Assembly: GCA_021805565.1 (NCBI GenBank)
Contig: JAJZFA010000031.1
Coordinates: forward strand, 1-33,126
Source: Pseudomonadota bacterium
GTDB lineage: Bacteria; Pseudomonadota; Alphaproteobacteria; Acetobacterales; Acetobacteraceae
Direction: 5' to 3'
DNA: 33,126 nt
Shown here one piece after another: positions 1-7,375 of this stretch (its first letter is position 1; every line of letters begins with the position of its first letter). The notes below the pieces were generated by a model. The model saw nothing but the letters and a program-made list of their open reading frames with translations, ran no database searches and was not told the DNA's origin. Position numbers and translations under genes: made by a program.

Positions 1-36
1 CCGCCCGTTGATGATCTCGATCGTGCTGTCCGGCAT
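1..36 (-). CDS. IS66 TnpA-like protein, first 12 codons only
   Basis: Only the first twelve codons (MPDSTIEIINGR) lie in the window; the gene continues past the left edge. IS66 elements usually start with tnpA, a small helix-turn-helix accessory protein, and the N-terminal STIEIINGR stretch fits that type. The distance of about 90 bases from the putative inverted repeat also fits. A purine-rich AAGGTG lies upstream as a possible ribosome binding site, though further from the ATG than ideal. With so little sequence the assignment depends mainly on context. Confidence 0.4.
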   Translation of the reverse strand, partial: MPDSTIEIINGR

Positions 37-127
37 GACTTTAAGGAGCACCTTAAGGTGGACTTTAAGGTCTACAGCTTCGCTACCCCGCCGATCTTCA
101 GCAAGGCGACCCTCACCGGACGCTTAC
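1..127 (-). mobile_element. IS66-family insertion sequence, left end (partial)
   Basis: The element runs off the left edge of the window. Read on the minus strand, positions 127-110 begin with GTAAGCG followed by TCCGGTGAGGG, which resembles the GTAAGCG start of IS66-family terminal inverted repeats. About 90 bases further in is an ATG (36-34) opening a frame that reads MPDSTIEIINGR, like the start of IS66 TnpA proteins. The leader between them contains two copies of CCTTAAAGTC and the palindrome CACCTTAAGGTG. The family call rests on recalled consensus features and was not compared with a database. The other end and any 8-bp target duplication cannot be seen. Confidence 0.55.
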
Positions 128-344
128 CCTGCTTCAGAGTTAAGCGGGCAGCCAGCAGCCCAAGACTCAGGGGGGCATTTTTGCACGCCGAAACACACCC
201 TTTCTTGACCTTGGCACGCTGCGTCGCCTCCCAGCGCGCGCGCAACCGCCCAAGCATCGCATCGAAGGCCGCAACGCCGACACCGGTCAGGCGGTGGAAG
301 CTCGGGCGGCGGTGCAGCCGGGCGGCCGAGAATGGGCTGGGCAT
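128..344 (-). pseudogene. IS5-type transposase N-terminal fragment, interrupted
   Basis: The minus-strand frame from the ATG at 344 reads about 49 residues resembling the N-terminal helix-turn-helix region of IS5-type transposases: FHRLTGVGVAAFDAMLGRLR, then RARWEATQRAKVKKG, ending near position 198. In intact relatives this is followed by a Pro/Gly-rich segment and a DDE domain. Here it turns into unrelated sequence (198-128) and then meets the putative IS66 end at 127. The DDE domain is absent, so the fragment cannot transpose by itself. Positions 128-197 may be the terminus of a third element, because the segment GCGTGCAAAAATGCCCC looks like an IS end, but that is a guess. A good Shine-Dalgarno (AAGGAG) sits upstream of the ATG. 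Confidence 0.5.
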
Positions 345-352
345 GGGCGCAG

Positions 353-373
353 ACTCCTTCGCGTTGAAGGAGT
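353..373 (-). promoter_or_regulatory. Hairpin covering the transposase ribosome binding site
   Basis: ACTCCTTC (353-360) and GAAGGAGT (366-373) form a perfect 8-bp inverted repeat with a 5-base loop. On the minus strand the arm nearer the transposase ATG at 344 contains its Shine-Dalgarno AAGGAG, nine bases from the start codon. Folding of read-through mRNA would hide the ribosome binding site. Many insertion sequences use this kind of structure to limit transposase translation from outside transcripts; that role here is inferred. Confidence 0.45.
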
Positions 374-397
374 GCTAGGAATCATCCATGCCCGTGA

Positions 398-432
398 CCG
401 GGGAATCCCGGACCTTGCGGTAAGCAGACCGC
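398..432 (-). terminator. Two short hairpins downstream of the transglutaminase gene
   Basis: CCGGG/CCCGG (398-402/407-411, loop GAAT) and GCGGT/ACCGC (417-421/428-432, loop AAGCAG) lie 53-87 bases beyond the stop codon of the minus-strand gene ending at 485. They could terminate its transcript. No T-tract follows either stem, so intrinsic termination is not strongly supported. Confidence 0.3.
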
Positions 433-484
433 TGGGGGCGGACTTTCGCAACAGGTTTAGTAAAGCGATACAAACCGCCGTCCG

Positions 485-3400
485 TTACACCCGCCGTAAA
501 TCCAGCGTCCGGGGATGTTCCGGCGACCGCCGAACGACCGGTTCGCGCATCGGACCCGGCGTGTGCCCGAACGGGAAAAACCGCGACCGCCGGCGAGCCT
601 CCGCTTCGTTGGCGTTCACCGGATTGGTCTCGTAACTCAGGCCGCCCGGATGGGACACGTGATATGTCACCCCGCCCAGGCTGCGGCCGTTCCATCGGTC
701 GAACACGTCGAACACCAGCGGCACATGCACCCCGATCGTTGGATGCAACGCGCTCGGTGGGTTCCATGCCTTGAACCGCACGCCGCCAACATACTCGCCC
801 TCGCGATCGGTCTTCGTCAGCGGCACCGCCGCGCCATTCGCCGCCAGCACGTATCGTTCGTCCACCCAGCCGGATACCCTGGCCTGCACCCGCTCCACCG
901 AACTATCGACATACCGCACGGTGCCCGCCGCCGATTGTTCCTCGCCCAGCACGTGCCACGGCTCCAGCGCGTTGCGCAGTTCCAGTTCCATCCCGCGGAA
1001 TTCGGCCCGCCCGACATGCGGGAACCGGAACGCCAGATGCGGCAGGAACCAGTTCGGATCGAGCGAAAAACCGAGCGCCCCAAGCTCCTCGAGGGCGCCA
1101 CGGAAGTCTTGTTCGACGAAATGCGGCAACATGAAATCGTCATGCACCCGAGTAGCCCAATGAACCAGCGTCCGCTCATACGGGCGTTCCCAAAACGCCG
1201 CGACCGCCGAACGCATCAGCAGAACCTGTGCGGCCGACATGCGCGCATGCGGCGGCATTTCGAACGATCGGCATTCCACCAGCCCCCGCCGCCCCGATGC
1301 GCTGGCCGGATCGTACATCTTGTCGATGCAGAATTCCGTCCGGTGGGTATTGCCGGTCATGTCGGCCAGGATGTTGCGGAACAGCCGGTCGGTCACCCAG
1401 GGCGGCTGCGATTGCCCGGCTTTTACTTGCGCGAATGCGATCTCCAACTCCGCGATTGCGTCCTGACGCGCCTCATCCACGCGGGGATGTTGGCTGGTCG
1501 GGCCAATGAACTGGCCGCTGAACAGAAACGACAGGCTGGGGTGGTTGTGCCAGAATCCCACCACCGACTTCAGCAGGTCGGGTCGCCGCAAAAACGGCGA
1601 ATCCCCGGCCGACGCGGCGCCCATGACGACATGGTTGCCGCCGCCAGTGCCGACATGCCGGCCGTCCAGGTTGAATTTCTCGGTCGCCAGCCCGACCTGC
1701 CGGGCTTCTTCATATAATTGTTCGGTCAGTTCAATCTGTTCGGTCCAACTGGATACCGGATGCGTGTTGACCTCGATCACGCCGGGATCGGGCGTTACCG
1801 AGAAATGCAGCAGCCGTTCGTCTTCCGGCGGCAGATATCCTTCCATGACGATTTTGCGGCCGCGTTCCGCCGCGGTTTCCTCCACGGCCGCGGTCAGGGC
1901 CAGCCAGTCCTCGATCGCATACAGCGGCGGGAAAAACACGTGCAGGATGCCGTCGCGCGCCTCCACCGCCAGGGCGGTGCGGATCACGTCCGGATCGTTT
2001 GGCCCGGTCACGGGCAAATCCTGCGGCACCGGGCGGAAATTCTCGATGCCGCCGACTTCGCCCAGCGCCTGCCGGCTTTGCAACGCCTGACGCGCCGGCA
2101 GGTCTAGCCGCGGGGCAAACGGATCGGGCTGCACGTCGAGTTCGGCATGATCCGGATCGACCCACGGCAGCGATTCCAGCGGCAGGCGCAGGCCAACGGG
2201 ACTGTCGCCCGGAATCAGGAACATCTCGCCGGCCTTGAAGAACCACTTGCCGGACTGCCATCGCCGCACACCGCGATCCATCGCCCGGCGCAGCGGCAGT
2301 ACGCTGCCAACCGGGCTAGACAGGCCGCCGGCAAACGTCCGGGCCAGGCGTGCGCGTTCCAGCGGATCGCCCAGCCTGGAATCCTCCGCCAGCACGTTGG
2401 CCGGCAGCCGGTGTTCCTTCCACAGGTAATAGTGGATGTCCTCATACGCCTGGATGACCAGCGCCGGATCGATCTGCAACCGCTCGGCCAGACCGTGGGC
2501 GAACGCCGCGGCATCTTGTGTTGTCGCGGTATCGCTATCGTCGTCGGATGCCAGCAGGGACGGGTCGTTCCAGATATTTTCGCCATCCGCCCGCCAGTGG
2601 CAATGCAGCGCCCAGCGCGGCAACTGTTCGCCAGGATATTGCTTGCCCATGCTCAGGTTCAGCACGGCACCGGACGACCAACGGTCCATCAGGCGCCGGA
2701 TCAGCCGTCCGGCAAACGCGCGTTTGGTCGGTCCCAGCGCGTCGGTGTTCCACTCCGGCGCGTCCATGTCGCCGGCCGCGATAAAGGTCGGCTCGCCGCC
2801 CATCGTCAGCCGCACATCGTTGCCGGTCAGCGACCGATCGACCTCCCGGCCGCGCGCCACGATCGCCTGCCACTGCGCGTCGGAGTATGGTTTCGTTGTG
2901 CGCGGCGTTTCCGCGATGCGCACTACCGCCATCTCGAAGCCGAACGTGGTCTCGGCCTTCTCGACAAGCCCCGAGATCGGCGCGGCGGAGATCGGGTCGG
3001 GACTGGCCGCGAGCGGGATATGGCCCTCCCCGCACAGCAACCCCGACGTTGCGTCCAGCCCAACCCAGCCAGCGCCCGGCAAATAGACCTCGGCCCAGGC
3101 ATGCAGATCGGTAAAATCCGAGGATGGACCCGGCGGCCCGTCGAGCGGTTTCACGTCGGGTGCGAGTTGAATCAGGTAGCCTGACACGAACCGCGCGGCC
3201 ATGCCCAGGTGACGCAGAACCTGCACCAGCAGCCAGGCCGAATCCCGGCACGACCCGGTGGCGCCCGTCAGGGTTTCCTCCGGTGTGAAAACCCCCGGCT
3301 CCAGGCGCACGATATACGCCACCTTGCCCTGCACCAGGGCATTCAGCGCGACCAGTTTATCGACTGTGCGCATTTCCGCGCGGGGAATGGCTGCCAGCAG

Positions 3401-3787
3401 CGCCGCCAGCTTCGGACCCGGTGGCTCGGTCTTCCGGAACGGGGCAAGTTCCTGTTCCAGCACCGGATCGTAACTGAACGGGTAGGTTTCCGCTTCTGGT
3501 TCCAGGAAGAAGTCGAACGGGTTGACCGTGGCCATATCGGCGACCAGATCGACCGTAACCTCGAACCTGTCCACTTTGTCCGGGAACACGACGCGGGCCA
3601 GATGGTTGCCCTGCGGGTCCTGCATCCAGTTGATAAAATGCGGCTTTGGCTCAACCGTCAGTTCGTATGAAAGGATCGCCGTCCGCGCCTGGGGGGCCGG
3701 CCGCAGTCGGATTGTTTGCGGGCCCAATGCGACCAAACGGTCATAGCGGTAGGACGTCTTATGGGTCAGGGCGACGTGCAGCGGCAT
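485..3787 (-). CDS. Transglutaminase-like / DUF2126 large protein
   Basis: This is a 1100-residue protein of the common two-part architecture. An N-terminal bacterial transglutaminase-like domain and transglutaminase core (about residues 1-290) are followed by the long DUF2126 region. A complete Cys-His-Asp triad is visible: Cys180 in GSCRDSAWL, His229 in DLHAWAEVY and Asp245 in GLDATSG, so the core is probably active as a peptidase or transglutaminase. No signal peptide or membrane segment is seen, which suggests a cytoplasmic location. Length is normal for the family and the ATG at 3787 gives the usual N-terminus (MPLHVALTHKTSYRYDR). In many proteobacteria this gene sits with a circularly permuted ATP-grasp gene and an alpha-E (DUF403) gene, a system possibly acting in peptide ligation. 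Here insertion-sequence debris replaces any downstream partner, and pqqE lies upstream in the same direction after 171 bases. The substrate is unknown. Confidence 0.9.
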   Translation of the reverse strand: MPLHVALTHKTSYRYDRLVALGPQTIRLRPAPQARTAILSYELTVEPKPHFINWMQDPQGNHLARVVFPDKVDRFEVTVDLVADMATVNPFDFFLEPEAETYPFSYDPVLEQELAPFRKTEPPGPKLAALLAAIPRAEMRTVDKLVALNALVQGKVAYIVRLEPGVFTPEETLTGATGSCRDSAWLLVQVLRHLGMAARFVSGYLIQLAPDVKPLDGPPGPSSDFTDLHAWAEVYLPGAGWVGLDATSGLLCGEGHIPLAASPDPISAAPISGLVEKAETTFGFEMAVVRIAETPRTTKPYSDAQWQAIVARGREVDRSLTGNDVRLTMGGEPTFIAAGDMDAPEWNTDALGPTKRAFAGRLIRRLMDRWSSGAVLNLSMGKQYPGEQLPRWALHCHWRADGENIWNDPSLLASDDDSDTATTQDAAAFAHGLAERLQIDPALVIQAYEDIHYYLWKEHRLPANVLAEDSRLGDPLERARLARTFAGGLSSPVGSVLPLRRAMDRGVRRWQSGKWFFKAGEMFLIPGDSPVGLRLPLESLPWVDPDHAELDVQPDPFAPRLDLPARQALQSRQALGEVGGIENFRPVPQDLPVTGPNDPDVIRTALAVEARDGILHVFFPPLYAIEDWLALTAAVEETAAERGRKIVMEGYLPPEDERLLHFSVTPDPGVIEVNTHPVSSWTEQIELTEQLYEEARQVGLATEKFNLDGRHVGTGGGNHVVMGAASAGDSPFLRRPDLLKSVVGFWHNHPSLSFLFSGQFIGPTSQHPRVDEARQDAIAELEIAFAQVKAGQSQPPWVTDRLFRNILADMTGNTHRTEFCIDKMYDPASASGRRGLVECRSFEMPPHARMSAAQVLLMRSAVAAFWERPYERTLVHWATRVHDDFMLPHFVEQDFRGALEELGALGFSLDPNWFLPHLAFRFPHVGRAEFRGMELELRNALEPWHVLGEEQSAAGTVRYVDSSVERVQARVSGWVDERYVLAANGAAVPLTKTDREGEYVGGVRFKAWNPPSALHPTIGVHVPLVFDVFDRWNGRSLGGVTYHVSHPGGLSYETNPVNANEAEARRRSRFFPFGHTPGPMREPVVRRSPEHPRTLDLRRV

Positions 3788-3958
3788 TTCGATGCTCTGA
3801 ACAAATTTGGGCCGCTATAATTTTGCACCGCAGCACGAACCAACGCAACCGGTATGCGTCCAGCAGCGCCTTCCAGCCGCCAATGACTGCACCGGGCTGC
3901 CGATGAAACGCCGGATGTGCGTCACCACTATCCGCGGGGATAATCGCCGGACCCGCTT

Positions 3959-5065
3959 TTACCCGGCAGTCTCGGCCGCGGCACCATAGCGTCGATAGAC
4001 GAAGTCCGGCGGTTCGGCGCTTTGCCTGGCGACCGCGGCCATCATCACCGCATGGTCTGGCGACTTTTCGCAGGCTGGGTCGGTGCGCGATGCATCGCCT
4101 GTCAGTGCGAACGCCTGACACCGGCACCCGCCCCAGTCGATTTCCCGCCGGTCGCAGGACTGGCACGGTTCGGGCATCCAGTCGGTGCCGCGAAACCGCA
4201 CGAATGCTGGCGACTCCCGCCAGATTGCCGCCAGCGAGTGATCCCGCACCGATGGAAACACCATGCCGGGCAGCGATTCGGCCACATGGCAGGGCAGTGC
4301 CTGACCGGCGGGCGTTATCGTGATAAACCGTCGCGCCCATCCGCCCATGCAGGCTTTCGGCCGAGCGGCGTAATAGTCTGGAACGACGTAATCGACGGAC
4401 AGGCGGCCCTTGAACCGCACGCGGGCGGCTTCCACCGCCTCGGTCGCCGCATCGAGTTCGGTTCGGCCCGGCAGCAGCGCGTCACGGTTTGGCAGCGCCC
4501 AGCCGTGATATTGCACATGGGCGATTTCCACCCGCCCGGCGCCCAGTTCCTCCGCCAGATCGAGCATCGCCGGAACCCTGACCAAATTCTGCCGGTGCAC
4601 GACGAAATTGACCGTCAAGGCGAGTCCGGCGCGTCTGACCGCACGCGCGGCGATCAACTTGCGCGCATGGCCCCCAGGAAAACCGCCGATCCGGTCGGCG
4701 TTGGCCGCTTCGGTGTCCTGAAAGCTGATCTGAACATGATCCAGCCCGGCCTGAACAAGACGCCCAAGCAAGGTTTCATCCAACCTGACAGCCGAGGTGA
4801 TCAGATTGCTGTACAGGCCAAATCCGGCGGCAGCCGCAACCAATTCGACGAGATCTTTCCGCGCGGTGGGTTCGCCGCCGGTGAAATGCAGTTGCAGAAC
4901 ACCCAGTTCGGCCGCTTCCTGAAGCACCCGCCGCCATGTCGCGGTATCCAGTTCGGCGCTGGCACGGTGCAAGTCCACCGGGTTGGCGCAATACGGACAT
5001 TGCAGCGGACAACGGTGAGTCAGTTCCGCGACCAGACCCATCGGCGCGGCAAACGCATTCACCAC
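3959..5065 (-). CDS. pqqE: PqqE, radical SAM enzyme of PQQ synthesis
   Basis: PqqE uses S-adenosylmethionine and iron-sulfur clusters to form the carbon-carbon bond between the Glu and Tyr of PqqA while PqqD presents the peptide. The radical SAM cysteines are at 19, 23 and 26 (CPLQCPYC), followed by HFTGGEP. The C-terminal SPASM region carries the expected Cys set, including CMGGW, LPCHVAE and CQSCDRREIDWGGCRCQ, for auxiliary clusters. At 368 residues it has normal length. The start is a GTG: 5065 overlaps pqqD by seven bases, while a second GTG at 5062 would give a four-base overlap; either suits translational coupling. It is the last gene of pqqA-B-C-D-E, with 171 bases before the next gene on the same strand. 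Confidence 0.96.
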   Translation of the reverse strand: MVNAFAAPMGLVAELTHRCPLQCPYCANPVDLHRASAELDTATWRRVLQEAAELGVLQLHFTGGEPTARKDLVELVAAAAGFGLYSNLITSAVRLDETLLGRLVQAGLDHVQISFQDTEAANADRIGGFPGGHARKLIAARAVRRAGLALTVNFVVHRQNLVRVPAMLDLAEELGAGRVEIAHVQYHGWALPNRDALLPGRTELDAATEAVEAARVRFKGRLSVDYVVPDYYAARPKACMGGWARRFITITPAGQALPCHVAESLPGMVFPSVRDHSLAAIWRESPAFVRFRGTDWMPEPCQSCDRREIDWGGCRCQAFALTGDASRTDPACEKSPDHAVMMAAVARQSAEPPDFVYRRYGAAAETAG

Positions 5066-5331
5066 CGTACAACCCCCTTATCGCCTAAATCCCGCAGCAT
5101 GGCGGTAACATCGTCCGCGATTGTCGCACGCGGCGCGGCGAAGCGTTCGGCCAGCACATCGATCATGCCGCCCAGGCTGCGCGTGCCGTCCACCAGTTTC
5201 AGGATTTCCACCGCCTGCTCATCCGGCAGGAACAACCGCTCCGGTGCCAAAACGACCCACGCCGAGCGAACGGTATCGAAACGGAATTTGACCCCCGTCC
5301 CAAACACCGGAATCACGGATTCGCCAGTCAC
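5059..5331 (-). CDS. pqqD: PqqD, PqqA peptide chaperone
   Basis: PqqD is a small peptide-binding protein that delivers PqqA to PqqE. Its fold (RiPP recognition element) recurs in many peptide-modifying pathways. The 90-residue sequence has the family landmarks: VKFRFDTVRSAWVVLAPERL near the N-terminus, then FLPDEQAVEILKLVDGTRSL and the C-terminal ADDVTAMLRDLGDKGVVRW. The start chosen is the GTG at 5331, which overlaps the pqqC stop in a GTGA arrangement and gives the standard length. The open frame continues much further upstream, but that part is only the shadow of pqqC. The stop overlaps the pqqE start, so pqqC, D and E are probably translated as a coupled set. Confidence 0.94.
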   Translation of the reverse strand: MTGESVIPVFGTGVKFRFDTVRSAWVVLAPERLFLPDEQAVEILKLVDGTRSLGGMIDVLAERFAAPRATIADDVTAMLRDLGDKGVVRW

Positions 5332-6065
5332 ACGCCGCTCGGTACGAATGCACCCGGCGGAATCATGCCGGGTTCGACATAAGCAATATAAAGCGCGTCC
5401 AGCATCGCCCACAGAATATCGCACTTGGTCCGCAAAACGTCCAGCACGGCTTGCTGTTGTTCCGGCGTGCGCGCGTGTTCCTTGACATAGGCCAAAGCGA
5501 ACTCGGCGTCCTGCGGCGCCTGATCCAGCCTTGGCTTGAAGTACCCAAGCGTGTCGGCGGTAATGAAGTCGTAGTTGGCCAGCATGCCGCCAACCCGTTC
5601 TGCAATAATCGTGGGGGAAAACAGTTCGGTCAGACAAGACCCGATCGCTTCCAGAATGGACCGGTCGCGTACCAAAGCGATGTAGGCGTCCACGGCGAAC
5701 CGCGTGATGGGCAACAGTCCGGTCGTCGAAAGGACGTAGTCGCGGTCCAGCCCCAGCCCGTCGGTCAACCGCAGCCATCGCGCGATACCGCCGGTATCCG
5801 GTGCGTCGCCGTCGTGATCGTGCAGCCGCCGCCGCCATGCCCGCCGTAAATCCGGCGTGGGCAAACGAGCGATCAGGGTCGCGTCCTTGGCCGGAATACG
5901 GCACTGATAGTAGTAACGATTCAGCGCCCAGGCCTGCAACTGGCCACGGTTGAGCTTGCCCTGGTACATCAGCTTATGAAACGGATGCTGGGAATGATAT
6001 CGTTCGGCGCCGATCTGCCGCAAGGCAGCCTCGATTTCATCGGGTGATAGCAGGCCGCCGCTCAT
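5328..6065 (-). CDS. pqqC: PqqC, pyrroloquinoline-quinone synthase
   Basis: PqqC is a cofactorless oxidase that performs the last step of PQQ synthesis, the ring closure and oxidation of AHQQ. The 245-residue sequence aligns without gaps through the active-site region to my recollection of the Klebsiella enzyme. It keeps Tyr23, His24, Arg50, Arg80, His84, Glu147, Arg157, Tyr175, Arg179 and Lys214. The position equivalent to Klebsiella His154 is Ile154 (segment FSPTIIAERV), a notable difference at a residue linked to oxygen chemistry. The ATG at 6065 overlaps the pqqB stop as ATGA, and the stop overlaps the pqqD start, placing the gene firmly in the operon. Confidence 0.96.
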   Translation of the reverse strand: MSGGLLSPDEIEAALRQIGAERYHSQHPFHKLMYQGKLNRGQLQAWALNRYYYQCRIPAKDATLIARLPTPDLRRAWRRRLHDHDGDAPDTGGIARWLRLTDGLGLDRDYVLSTTGLLPITRFAVDAYIALVRDRSILEAIGSCLTELFSPTIIAERVGGMLANYDFITADTLGYFKPRLDQAPQDAEFALAYVKEHARTPEQQQAVLDVLRTKCDILWAMLDALYIAYVEPGMIPPGAFVPSGV

Positions 6066-6982
6066 AGTTCGATCTCCATTCCGTCATAGCCCACGTTCCA
6101 GCCGGCTGCTTCTGCTTCGGCCCGTTCGGGCGAATCGTCCAGCAAAACCGGGTTGGAGTTATTGATGTGGAGCAAAATCTTTCGCCCGACCCGGATTTTT
6201 TTGAACGCTTCGATCGTGCCGTCCGAACCGCTTACGCTCATGTGGCCCATCCGCATTCCGGTTTTGCTGCCGGCGCCCGCGCGTATCATCTCATCGTCGG
6301 TCCATAACGTGCCGTCGAAGAATACCGCGTCTGCCCCATCGAGGCGCCGGGCGAGGCCGGGGGTCATGCGCGCGCAGCCTGGAATGAAAAATAGCCGGCG
6401 GCTGCCGCTATCGATAACCGCACCCACCGTCTGGTCGCCCTCGACAATGGCAGGTGCGGCCGACCCTTCTTCCAAATAAAGCGGAACCTTGCCGGGAACC
6501 GGGAACAGCGTCGCCGACAATCCGCTAAATGTGCCATCGGGCAGGTTCAGACGAGCCGGTGTGCCAACCGAAACGGTTTGTCGGGCAACCACGTCCCGCG
6601 CCAGCACCTCGAACACCGGATTGGCGTTCAGCACGGCATGAATCGACTCGGTTGCATAAACCGTGAGCGGCTGGCGTTCGCGGAGTGTCAGTAGGCCGGC
6701 GATGGCATCGACATCGCCCCCGGTCAGGACCACGCCGGCAATAGGGGAAGACCGCAATCCAAATTTCGGATGCAGACATGGGGTGGATTCGATTTGCTGT
6801 CGCAGATCGGGAGATGCGTTCAGCAGAAACCAATTTTCGCCATCTGCGCTGACCGCAAGGGATGCCTGCGTTCGGGCCAATGCACGGCGGTCGCCCGCCC
6901 TGGACCGGCGACAGCCCTCGGCATTGGAATTCCATTGTGGAAATCCGCCACCGGCGGCGGCGCCAAGGATACGCGCCTTCAT
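6062..6982 (-). CDS. pqqB: PqqB, metallo-beta-lactamase-fold PQQ synthesis protein
   Basis: PqqB is thought to hydroxylate the tyrosine ring of the released Glu-Tyr intermediate. The 306-residue sequence starts with MKARILGAAAGGGFPQWN, typical of the family, and contains LTLRERQPL (about 98-106), FFDGTLWTDDEM (221-232), MGHMSVSGSDGT (245-256) and HINNSNPVL (272-280). The stretch that often reads D-x-D-H in relatives is GGDVDAIAG here (89-96), so that histidine is replaced by alanine. The ATG at 6982 lies 49 bases after the pqqA stop, beyond a strong hairpin at 7001-7024. The stop overlaps the pqqC start by four bases. Confidence 0.96.
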   Translation of the reverse strand: MKARILGAAAGGGFPQWNSNAEGCRRSRAGDRRALARTQASLAVSADGENWFLLNASPDLRQQIESTPCLHPKFGLRSSPIAGVVLTGGDVDAIAGLLTLRERQPLTVYATESIHAVLNANPVFEVLARDVVARQTVSVGTPARLNLPDGTFSGLSATLFPVPGKVPLYLEEGSAAPAIVEGDQTVGAVIDSGSRRLFFIPGCARMTPGLARRLDGADAVFFDGTLWTDDEMIRAGAGSKTGMRMGHMSVSGSDGTIEAFKKIRVGRKILLHINNSNPVLLDDSPERAEAEAAGWNVGYDGMEIEL

Positions 6983-7000
6983 AATTTTAAATCCGAACCT

Positions 7001-7024
7001 GCCGCGCTACCGAGGTAGCGCGGC
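7001..7024 (-). promoter_or_regulatory. Strong stem-loop between pqqA and pqqB
   Basis: GCCGCGCTACC (7001-7011) and GGTAGCGCGGC (7014-7024) form a perfect 11-bp inverted repeat; with the last pair open the loop is four bases. It lies 7 bases after the pqqA stop and 18 bases before the pqqB start. No T-tract follows on the transcribed strand, so it is more likely a partial terminator or an mRNA 3'-end stabiliser than a full terminator. Abundant short pqqA transcripts beside a rarer full-length pqq message are known from methylotrophs, and this stem is well placed to produce them. Function here is inferred. Confidence 0.7.
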
Positions 7025-7031
7025 GCCCGAT

Positions 7032-7112
7032 TTAGGCCAGCTCGGCGGAGGCGTAGCAGTTGATCTCGGCGCCAAGGCAAATTTCGACGATTTTCGGTGT
7101 CTTCCAGGCCAT
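7032..7112 (-). CDS. pqqA: PqqA, PQQ precursor peptide (26 residues)
   Basis: This short gene encodes MAWKTPKIVEICLGAEINCY followed by ASAELA, a canonical PqqA. Glu16 and Tyr20 in the E-I-N-C-Y motif are the residues joined and processed into PQQ. The ATG at 7112 has a strong ribosome binding site, AGGAGG (7121-7126), eight bases upstream, which fits the need for many copies of the substrate peptide. It is the first gene of the operon, followed by a stem-loop and then pqqB. Confidence 0.97.
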   Translation of the reverse strand: MAWKTPKIVEICLGAEINCYASAELA

Positions 7113-7205
7113 AGTCTATTCCTCCTAGGATATTGTTGAAGTCTCCGTCGTGAACGGACCCCGCCCACACGCGCGTCGGAGCTACGGGCTACAATCGCGG
7201 TGGAC

Positions 7206-7235
7206 ATTATATAGCGCAAAAATTAGGTTTGTCCA
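7206..7235 (-). promoter_or_regulatory. Candidate sigma70-type promoter of the pqq operon
   Basis: On the minus strand TGGACA (7235-7230) and a perfect TATAAT (7211-7206) are separated by 18 bases in a locally AT-rich stretch. The -10 box ends 93 bases before the pqqA start codon, leaving a leader of about 85 bases. The match is good, but no transcription start is known. Confidence 0.55.
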
Positions 7236-7375
7236 TCCAATGTTCGCTGTAGGACGTTATTTCGCCGCCGGTTTTCCGGTGCCGCGCCCTCGTTCAACCG
7301 GCGAACCCGGTCTATGATACCGTCCGGCGGCACTCTGCCAGTCCGAGACCTTTATTCTTTGGGAAGAAATCCACG

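Noticed and set aside
5332-5904. An N-terminal extension of pqqD by about 190 residues
   Set aside because: The extension is the antisense-free frame shadow of pqqC; the GTG at 5331 gives the standard PqqD length and overlaps the pqqC stop.
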